DNA of 5,044 bases from Wocania_A sp964021735 (GTDB taxonomy: Bacteria > Bacteroidota > Bacteroidia > Flavobacteriales > Flavobacteriaceae), in NCBI RefSeq assembly GCF_964021735.1, contig NZ_CAXIBN010000207.1:1-5044 (forward strand), given 5' to 3'. A program made the translations under genes and the position numbers. This document shows, piece by piece, positions 1 through 5,044 of the stretch (position 1 is the stretch's first letter; every line of letters begins with the position of its first letter). The notes beneath the pieces were generated by a model that worked only from the letters and a program-made list of their open reading frames with translations, made no database searches and was not told where the DNA came from.

Positions 1-1619
1 TCAGTAGTATCTTCAGTTTCAGTTGCAATAGTTCCAACATAAACACCATCGTGTAACGCTTTGTTAAAAGAACTTCCACCTAAAATAGTAGTTCCCCAAG
101 CATCTTTTATATAATCGTGATAAGATACATCGTTTCCTGTCCACTTCAATAAAGCATCTTGAAATTGTCTTGTATCAAACAAAGGACGAATTGTTGGTTG
201 CGTTAACGCATAATGCCCTTTTTTAAGTTCAACGTCTCCCCAAGATTCTAAATAATGAGGTGCTGCTGCTATATAATCTGTAAGTGATGATGTTTCATCT
301 GCTTTCATTGAAAACGCTACAGACAAATCAACATTTTTCAATCCTTCAGCGAAATCTGAAGCATTAGGAAGCGTATACATAGGGTTAACACCACTCATGA
401 TGATAGCTCCAATAGTTCCAGCTTTCATATCGGCAACTAATTTAGCTACTGCTTTATCGTTACCTTGTCTTGTTTTTATAGGTGTCGCTTTATCAAATGC
501 TTTACTATTTAAAGCTTCGTTTATTTCTAAAGCAACTGTTTGTGCATTTACATCTTGAATTCCTGTAACAACTAAACCATTACTACCAGCTTTTTTAAGT
601 TGAGAAGCAGCTTTACTAATAGCATCTTCAATATGAGCAGGTAATTCTTTTGCTGAAACCGACCCTCCAACTACTTGACTATATAATTTAGCTAAAGCTG
701 TTTTTTGCTGACTTGGTGTTAAAGGCACACGTTTATCGGCATTAGCTCCAGTTAAAGACATATTTGATTCAAACTGAATATGACGCGACATTTTACCGTG
801 ATCTGGCACTCTGTTTTTAGAATACCCTGAATCAAATCCTCCACCTTGCCAATCACCTAAGAAATCTGCACCAACGGAAACAATAGTCATCGCTTTCGAA
901 AAATCGTAATTTGCTAATCCGCGTTCTCCATACTTAGCTTGATAAGCGTCAAGTGCCGTAGATTCTGAAACGGCATCGTAAACAACGTGACGTACATTAC
1001 CATATTTTTCTTTAAACTCAGAAATCAGTTTACTTGTAGAAGGGCTTGCAAAAGTTTGTGTTAATAATACAATATCCTTATTTGCAGCTGCAACATCTGT
1101 TAAAGCTTGATTTGTTTCTAAATCAAAAGTATTCCAAGAAATAGGTTCTCCTGCTTTACTTGGGCCTTGAACTCTTAAACTATCGTACAATCCTAAAACC
1201 GATGCATTTACTCTAGCGTTAGCATTACCATTAGTAGTTGCTAATGCATTGTTTTCAATTTTAATTGGACGACCTTCACGCGTTTTTACTAAAACACTTG
1301 CAAAATCAAAACCATCAGCAATTGTTGTTGCATAATAATTGGCAACACCAGGTATAATTTCTGTAGGTTGCACTACGTAAGGAATAGATTTAACTACCGG
1401 CCCTTCGCAAGCAGCAAGTGATGCTGCAGCAGTACTAAAACCAACATATTTTAAGAAATCGCGACGTGTTGTTGAAGTAGCTTCTAATGTATCTTTATCA
1501 CCTAAAAATTCATCAGTAGGTATCTCTTCAACAAACTCGTTTTGTTTTAGCGTCTCAACAATAGAGCTATTTTCGTTTAGCTCTTCAACACTTTTCCAGT
1601 ATTTCTTGTTTGATGACAT
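1..1619 (-). CDS. actB: ActB, alternative complex III iron-sulfur/molybdopterin-like subunit (3' end cut by window)
   Basis: This is the peripheral large subunit of ACIII, which oxidises menaquinol and passes electrons to periplasmic carriers or cytochrome oxidase. It starts at the ATG at 1619-1617 and stays open for 539 codons to the left edge. Full ActB is about 1000 residues, so only the molybdopterin-oxidoreductase-like N-terminal half is visible; the ferredoxin-like cluster domain would lie beyond the edge. A hydrophilic leader of about 50 residues precedes a twin-arginine signal (TTRRDFLKY, residues 50-58), an Ala/Ser-rich hydrophobic stretch, and a lipobox-like LAAC with Cys71. This matches the Tat-variant-translocated family of Bacteroidota. 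Cys71 is the only cysteine in the visible part, so there is no N-terminal Fe-S site and no Cys ligand for Mo. That fits the known absence of Mo cofactor in ActB. No Shine-Dalgarno precedes the start. It lies 70 bases after actA and is presumably co-transcribed with it. Confidence 0.93.
   Translation of the reverse strand, partial: MSSNKKYWKSVEELNENSSIVETLKQNEFVEEIPTDEFLGDKDTLEATSTTRRDFLKYVGFSTAAASLAACEGPVVKSIPYVVQPTEIIPGVANYYATTIADGFDFASVLVKTREGRPIKIENNALATTNGNANARVNASVLGLYDSLRVQGPSKAGEPISWNTFDLETNQALTDVAAANKDIVLLTQTFASPSTSKLISEFKEKYGNVRHVVYDAVSESTALDAYQAKYGERGLANYDFSKAMTIVSVGADFLGDWQGGGFDSGYSKNRVPDHGKMSRHIQFESNMSLTGANADKRVPLTPSQQKTALAKLYSQVVGGSVSAKELPAHIEDAISKAASQLKKAGSNGLVVTGIQDVNAQTVALEINEALNSKAFDKATPIKTRQGNDKAVAKLVADMKAGTIGAIIMSGVNPMYTLPNASDFAEGLKNVDLSVAFSMKADETSSLTDYIAAAPHYLESWGDVELKKGHYALTQPTIRPLFDTRQFQDALLKWTGNDVSYHDYIKDAWGTTILGGSSFNKALHDGVYVGTIATETEDTT
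1462..1470 (-). other. Twin-arginine (Tat) signal core of ActB, followed by a lipobox
   Basis: The bases here encode part of the TTRRDFLKY motif of ActB; the two arginines are residues 52-53. A short Ala/Ser-rich hydrophobic run follows and ends in Leu-Ala-Ala-Cys at residues 68-71. The layout suggests export by Tat and then lipidation on Cys71, which would anchor the protein on the outer face of the inner membrane. The Tat motif and lipobox are directly visible. Export and lipidation are inferred, and agree with my recollection that ACIII structures show a lipid-anchored ActB. Confidence 0.75.
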
Positions 1620-1659
1620 ATTATATAATTGAATTACTTCTTGTTTTTATTTTTTAAAA

Positions 1660-1681
1660 TTTTTACGCTTTCGCGGAAAAA
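1660..1681 (-). other. Small hairpin with GAAA loop between actA and actB
   Basis: In the transcript the arms are five U pairing with five A, a C/U mismatch, then CGC pairing with GCG around a GAAA (GNRA-type) tetraloop. It begins about nine bases after the actA stop codon and lies about 40 bases before the actB start. The G+C core is short, so it is not a convincing terminator. It could be a partial attenuator, an mRNA-stability or processing element, or a copy of a dispersed palindrome. The pairing is visible; the function is not known. Confidence 0.4.
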
Positions 1682-1689
1682 CTACGTAT

Positions 1690-3030
1690 TTAATAATGAC
1701 ATTTACCACATTCTAAACCACCTTGCATAGCAACAGTAAGTTTATCTACACCATACTTTTTAGTTAATTGCTCATGTATTTTAGTGTAGTAAGCATTATC
1801 TTTTACATTGATATTTGTTGTTCTGTGACACTCAATACACCAACCCATTGTTAATGGGGCGTGCTGATACATGATTTCCATTTCTTCAACAGGACCATGG
1901 CAAGTTTGACACTCAACACCTGCAACAGTTACGTGTTGTGAGTGATTGAAATAAACAAAATCTGGCAAATTATGAATACGCGTCCATTTAACTGGCGTAC
2001 CTTCGTTTACATACTTCTGTTCTTCATCACTCCAACCTGCAGCAGCATAAAGTTTTTGGATTTCGCCATCGTAAAATTCTTTAGAGTATTCTTCCGTAGC
2101 TGTTTCTGGAGACACCTCGTAAATAGATTTATGACAGTTCATACAAACATTTAAAGATGGAATTCCAGATGTTTTACTTGTTCTAGCTGAAGAGTGACAG
2201 TATTTACAATCTATACCGTTATCACCTGCATGAATTTTGTGTGAGTAATGAATTTCTTGTACTGGTTGATATCCTTGATCTATTCCTATTTGCATAAAAT
2301 AACCGAATGCAAAATATGCACTTGCTAATAAAAAGAAAATAGCAGTAACTAACATTAAGAATTGATTCTTAATAAAAGCTTTCCATAGAGGTGTACTTTT
2401 AGAATCCTCTTCTACTTCAATGCCTTGTGCTGAGGCAAAACGACGTAGCGTTTTGTTTACTAAAAACAAACCAGCAGCTAATAGAATAAATAAAATAGCT
2501 AAAGCACCCAATATGATTTCGTTTGACACACCACCAGTTGTTGCTGTAGTTTGAGTTATTGTTTCTGAACCTGAAACTGGAGCTGGAGCTTTCTTTTCCT
2601 CAGCCGTATAAGCAAGAATATTATCTATGTCTTCATTTGATAATTGTGGAAAAGCAGTCATTGCAGCACCTCCATACTCATTATAAATCTTGTTAGCATA
2701 AGCATCACCAGATTTAATCATACCTGCACTATTCTTTACCCAAGCATAAAGCCATTCTCTATCTAATCCTTCATCATCAGCTAAACGTTGCTCTACATTA
2801 CGCAGGGCAGGACCTGTCATTTTCTTATCTAAAGTATGACACGCTGCACAATTGGCATTAAATAATGATTTTCCTTTTGCTGAATCTCCTTCTTGAGCCG
2901 AAAGAGTTGTTGTAAATGTTAGTAAAATAACGAACCCGAAACGAAAAATATTTGAGGTTAGTTTACGGTAAATTACCTGTATCATATTGTTGGTTAAATT
3001 AACTTCTAAACTTTGGTATGATTTTTTCAT
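1690..3030 (-). CDS. actA: ActA, six-haem membrane cytochrome c subunit of alternative complex III
   Basis: This is the cytochrome c subunit of ACIII, carrying electrons in the periplasm from the quinol-oxidising core toward the terminal oxidase. It has 446 residues. A signal-like hydrophobic segment (about 29-45, ending LSAQ) precedes a monohaem cytochrome c domain with CAACH at 61-65 and a likely distal Met124 in MTAFPQL. A linker rich in Ala, Pro and Thr leads to membrane helix 171-191, a short charged loop, and a second helix about 222-245. The C-terminal domain resembles multihaem cytochrome c3/c7, with CXXCH at 275, 296, 374, 398 and 441 and extra His residues (for example SHKIH and FNHSQH) as likely bis-His ligands. 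Both haem domains should face the periplasm. The classical ActA is pentahaem, so the N-terminal haem domain is an added module. An in-frame Met16 is an alternative start. It is first in the operon, before actB. Confidence 0.93.
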   Translation of the reverse strand: MKKSYQSLEVNLTNNMIQVIYRKLTSNIFRFGFVILLTFTTTLSAQEGDSAKGKSLFNANCAACHTLDKKMTGPALRNVEQRLADDEGLDREWLYAWVKNSAGMIKSGDAYANKIYNEYGGAAMTAFPQLSNEDIDNILAYTAEEKKAPAPVSGSETITQTTATTGGVSNEIILGALAILFILLAAGLFLVNKTLRRFASAQGIEVEEDSKSTPLWKAFIKNQFLMLVTAIFFLLASAYFAFGYFMQIGIDQGYQPVQEIHYSHKIHAGDNGIDCKYCHSSARTSKTSGIPSLNVCMNCHKSIYEVSPETATEEYSKEFYDGEIQKLYAAAGWSDEEQKYVNEGTPVKWTRIHNLPDFVYFNHSQHVTVAGVECQTCHGPVEEMEIMYQHAPLTMGWCIECHRTTNINVKDNAYYTKIHEQLTKKYGVDKLTVAMQGGLECGKCHY

Positions 3031-3068
3031 TTAATAATAGAAAAAAATACAGTTAAAAAAATCTGTCG

Positions 3069-3076
3069 CAAAAGTA
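3069..3076 (-). promoter_or_regulatory. Predicted -7 box of the actA operon promoter
   Basis: Read on the minus strand this is TACTTTTG, an exact match to the Bacteroidota -7 consensus TAnnTTTG. It lies about 38 bases upstream of the actA ATG, which would give a leader of roughly 30 bases. I see no good TTG -33 element at the usual spacing, so the call rests on the -7 box and its placement in the divergent intergenic region. Confidence 0.5.
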
Positions 3077-3174
3077 ATATTAAAAGTCGATTTTAGAAAT
3101 GTTACAGAAGTGTTAATTGATAATTTAGAGGGATTCTAAATAATAAAAAGAGCCATAATTAAGTTAATAACGTA

Positions 3175-3182
3175 TACATTTG
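3175..3182 (+). promoter_or_regulatory. Predicted -7 box of the SPOR-protein promoter
   Basis: The sequence is TACATTTG, an exact match to the Bacteroidota TAnnTTTG -7 box, 17 bases before the ATG at 3200. The transcript would have a very short leader of about 10-15 bases, and no Shine-Dalgarno is present. No clear TTG -33 element is seen upstream. The box sits inside an imperfect palindrome at 3173-3186 (arms TATACA and TGTATA), which could be an operator or chance in AT-rich DNA. Confidence 0.5.
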
Positions 3183-3199
3183 TATAAAATATTTTAAGA

Positions 3200-3601
3200 A
3201 TGAACACATTAAAATTTAAACCCAGCTTATTTTCTGTTATATGTTTTGTACTAATCTCTGCTAATTGCTTTGCACAAGAAGGACATGTTACTATAAATCA
3301 AGATAAGAATATCCATAAATTGTTAGCTCTTAAAAAAGAACTTAATAAAGATGAAAAAACCTCAGACAGATACAAAATACAAATCTTTAATGGCAATCGT
3401 GCTGGTGCGACTTCAGCTCAAAAAGAATACAATTCAATTTATAACCAATGGAGATCTTCTCTGGAATTTGAATTACCTAAAAATTACAAAATATGGGTAG
3501 GTAGTTTTAGAACGAGGATAGAAGCTGATAGGGCTTTAAAAAGAATTAAAAGAAACTTTCCTAGCGCGTTTATTTTTAAACCGAAAAAAGATAAAAGTTA
3601 A
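3200..3601 (+). CDS. Secreted SPOR-domain protein
   Basis: The protein has 133 residues. An N-terminal signal peptide (Lys5 and Lys7, hydrophobic about 9-21, likely cleavage after CFA at residue 25) is followed by a short charged linker (about 27-56) and a single SPOR-like domain (about 57-127). The domain shows the family pattern: a first strand RYKIQIF, then a helix, a second strand YKIWVGSF at 96-103, then the helix RTRIEADRALKRIKRNF and a final strand AFIF. SPOR domains bind septal or denuded glycan peptidoglycan, so a periplasmic cell-wall role is inferred; no catalytic domain is present. The Cys at 23 is preceded by Asn, so it is not a good lipobox. The gene has its own promoter box, diverges from actA and converges on infB. 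No specific partner can be named. The basic tail (KPKKDKS) is unremarkable. Confidence 0.85.
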   Translation: MNTLKFKPSLFSVICFVLISANCFAQEGHVTINQDKNIHKLLALKKELNKDEKTSDRYKIQIFNGNRAGATSAQKEYNSIYNQWRSSLEFELPKNYKIWVGSFRTRIEADRALKRIKRNFPSAFIFKPKKDKS

Positions 3602-3623
3602 ATTGATTATTCTTTTGAATCAT

Positions 3624-3652
3624 AAAAAAAGCGACCAATTTGGTCGCTTTTT
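3624..3652. terminator. Bidirectional intrinsic terminator
   Basis: A perfect 7-bp stem, GCGACCA (3631-3637) with TGGTCGC (3641-3647), closes on an ATT loop and is extended by five A/T pairs. It has seven A on the left and a T-tract on the right, so the RNA has a U-run after the stem in either direction. It lies 22 bases after the SPOR stop codon and about 20 bases after the infB stop codon, between convergent genes, and so can end both transcripts. Confidence 0.9.
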
Positions 3653-3671
3653 ATTTTTAATTTATTGAATA

Positions 3672-5044
3672 TTATTTCAATTTCTTTTTAACCTCAACTT
3701 CATGGAAAGCTTCAATAATATCGCCTTCTTTAATATCGTTATAGTTTTTAATTTGCATACCGCAATCGTAACCTTTACTTACTTCTTTAACATCGTCTTT
3801 AAATCGTTTTAACGAAGCTAACTCACCAGTATACACAACCACACCATCTCTAATTAAACGAATACTAGAGCTTCTAAGTATTTTACCATTGGTAACCATA
3901 CAACCTGCAATGGTTCCGATTTTAGATACTTTAAACATTTCTCTAATTTCGGCAGTTCCAGTAATCTCTTCTTTAAGTTCTGGAGATAACATACCTTCCA
4001 TGGCATCTTTCAGATCATTGATAGCATCGTAAATAATAGAGTAAGCTCTAATATCAATTTCTTCTTTATCAGCAATCATTCTTGCATTTCCAACAGGGCG
4101 TACATTAAATCCGATTATAATAGCATCGGAAGCAGTTGCTAACAATACATCACTTTCTGTAATGGCCCCTACGCCTTTATGAATAATGTTTACATGAATT
4201 TCTTCAGTAGATAATTTCTGGAATGAATCTGTTAGTGCTTCTACAGAACCATCCACATCTCCTTTAAGAATGATATTTAATTCTTGGAAATCTCCAAGAG
4301 CTATACGTCGACCAATCTCATCAAGTGTAATATGACGCTGCGTTCTAACCGATTGTTCGCGTTGTAATTGCGCACGTTTAGTAGCTATTTGTTTAGCTTC
4401 ACGTTCGTCTTCAAATACATTAAACTTATCTCCTGCTTGTGGCGCACCATCTAATCCTAATATAGATACTGGTGTTGATGGTCCAGCTTCAACAACATCA
4501 TGACCGCGTTCATCATGCATCGCTTTAACTTTCCCACTATGCTGACCAGCTAAGACATAATCTCCAATTTTTAAAGTTCCAGCTTGCACTAATATTGTAG
4601 AAACATAACCACGACCTTTATCTAAAAAGGCTTCAACAACTGTTCCTTGCGCTGGTTTATTTGGGTTTGCTGTAAGTTCTAATAACTCAGCTTCAAGCAA
4701 CACTTTTTCTAATAATTCTTTAATACCAGTTCCTACTTTTGCTGAAATATCGTGTGATTGAATTTTCCCTCCCCAATCCTCAACTAGCAAGTTCATTTGA
4801 GCTAATCCGTCTTTAATTTTTTCAGGATTTGCATCTGGTTTATCTATTTTATTGATTGCAAAAACAATAGGAACTCCAGCAGCTTGCGCATGTGAAATGG
4901 CCTCTTTTGTTTGTGGCATGATATCGTCATCGGCAGCCGCTACAATAATTGCAATATCTGTAACTTGAGCACCACGAGCACGCATCGCCGTAAAGGCTTC
5001 GTGACCTGGTGTATCTAAAAATGCTATTTTTTGACCATTTTCAA
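3672..5044 (-). CDS. infB: Translation initiation factor IF-2 (C-terminal half; 5' end cut by window)
   Basis: IF-2 is the GTPase that brings fMet-tRNA to the 30S subunit and promotes 50S joining. The frame is open to the right edge, so the Met at 4985 is internal and not the start; 457 codons are touched, including a partial first one. Visible in order are the G3 motif DTPGH (5015-5001) with the catalytic-type His, G4 NKID (4853-4842) and G5 SAK (4745-4737). Next come beta-barrel domain II (about 4664-4416), domain III starting LNIILKGDVDGSVEAL (from about 4283), and the C-terminal tRNA-binding domain ending in DCGMQIKNYNDIKEGDIIEAF. All key residues look intact. The G1 motif and the long N-terminal region, which make the flavobacterial protein roughly twice this length, lie outside. 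It ends at the shared terminator, and it is usually preceded by nusA. Confidence 0.98.
   Translation of the reverse strand, partial: ENGQKIAFLDTPGHEAFTAMRARGAQVTDIAIIVAAADDDIMPQTKEAISHAQAAGVPIVFAINKIDKPDANPEKIKDGLAQMNLLVEDWGGKIQSHDISAKVGTGIKELLEKVLLEAELLELTANPNKPAQGTVVEAFLDKGRGYVSTILVQAGTLKIGDYVLAGQHSGKVKAMHDERGHDVVEAGPSTPVSILGLDGAPQAGDKFNVFEDEREAKQIATKRAQLQREQSVRTQRHITLDEIGRRIALGDFQELNIILKGDVDGSVEALTDSFQKLSTEEIHVNIIHKGVGAITESDVLLATASDAIIIGFNVRPVGNARMIADKEEIDIRAYSIIYDAINDLKDAMEGMLSPELKEEITGTAEIREMFKVSKIGTIAGCMVTNGKILRSSSIRLIRDGVVVYTGELASLKRFKDDVKEVSKGYDCGMQIKNYNDIKEGDIIEAFHEVEVKKKLK

Larger units (their letters stand above)
3031..3199. other. Divergent intergenic region between actA and the SPOR gene
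   Basis: This 169-base AT-rich region separates two divergently transcribed genes and holds one TAnnTTTG box per direction, about 100 bases apart. I see no RNA gene, no riboswitch-like fold and no clear small reading frame. The middle part, about 3077-3172, has no feature I can support. Confidence 0.6.

Noticed and set aside
1660..1681. Full intrinsic terminator between actA and actB
   Set aside because: The G+C stem is only three pairs and is broken from the A/U arms by a mismatch, and A rather than U follows it directly in the transcript. Ending transcription here would also cut actB from its operon.
1942..2154. 70-codon plus-strand open frame
   Set aside because: It lies wholly antisense inside actA, has no promoter box or domain resemblance, and reads as the shadow of the conserved cytochrome frame.
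3173..3186. Insertion-sequence end or attachment site suggested by the TATACA/TGTATA palindrome
   Set aside because: There is no matching second copy, no target duplication and no transposase or integrase in the window. Such short AT palindromes are common by chance here.
3672..4985. A complete 437-residue GTPase-like gene starting at the Met at 4985
   Set aside because: The frame continues upstream to the window edge and encodes the IF-2 G3 motif DTPGH before this Met, so the Met is internal and the gene is a truncated infB.

Overview
The window reads as a conserved housekeeping segment from an AT-rich member of the Bacteroidota, most likely family Flavobacteriaceae. The evidence is the pairing of an alternative complex III (ACIII) cytochrome with a Tat-variant molybdopterin-oxidoreductase-like protein, TAnnTTTG-type promoter boxes, the lack of Shine-Dalgarno sequences before every visible start, and IF-2 and SPOR neighbours of flavobacterial type. 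The species cannot be named from this sequence.

Layout. (1) Bases 1-1619, minus strand: the first 539 codons of actB, the large iron-sulfur/molybdopterin-like subunit of ACIII, running off the left edge. (2) Bases 1620-1689: a 70-base gap holding a small hairpin with a GAAA loop. (3) Bases 1690-3030, minus strand: actA, a membrane-anchored cytochrome with six CXXCH haem sites (one in an N-terminal domain, five in the C-terminal domain). (4) Bases 3031-3199: a 169-base divergent intergenic region with a TAnnTTTG promoter box facing each way. (5) Bases 3200-3601, plus strand: a small secreted SPOR-domain protein. (6) Bases 3624-3652: a strong hairpin with A- and T-tracts on its two sides, which can end transcription from both convergent neighbours. 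(7) Bases 3672-5044, minus strand: the C-terminal half of infB (translation initiation factor IF-2), running off the right edge. No gene-free stretch reaches 300 bases.

How it works together. actA and actB are the first two genes of an operon that normally continues with actC-F and often cytochrome oxidase genes. Together these make the quinol-oxidising, cytochrome-reducing complex that replaces cytochrome bc1. The SPOR protein probably acts at cell-wall peptidoglycan and has its own promoter. IF-2 belongs to a separate translation/transcription operon that ends at the shared terminator.

I found no mobile element, CRISPR array, RNA gene, defence system or evidently novel system. The points most worth a second look are the six-haem fusion layout of ActA, the combined Tat signal and lipobox with only one cysteine in the visible part of ActB, and the hairpin between actA and actB.
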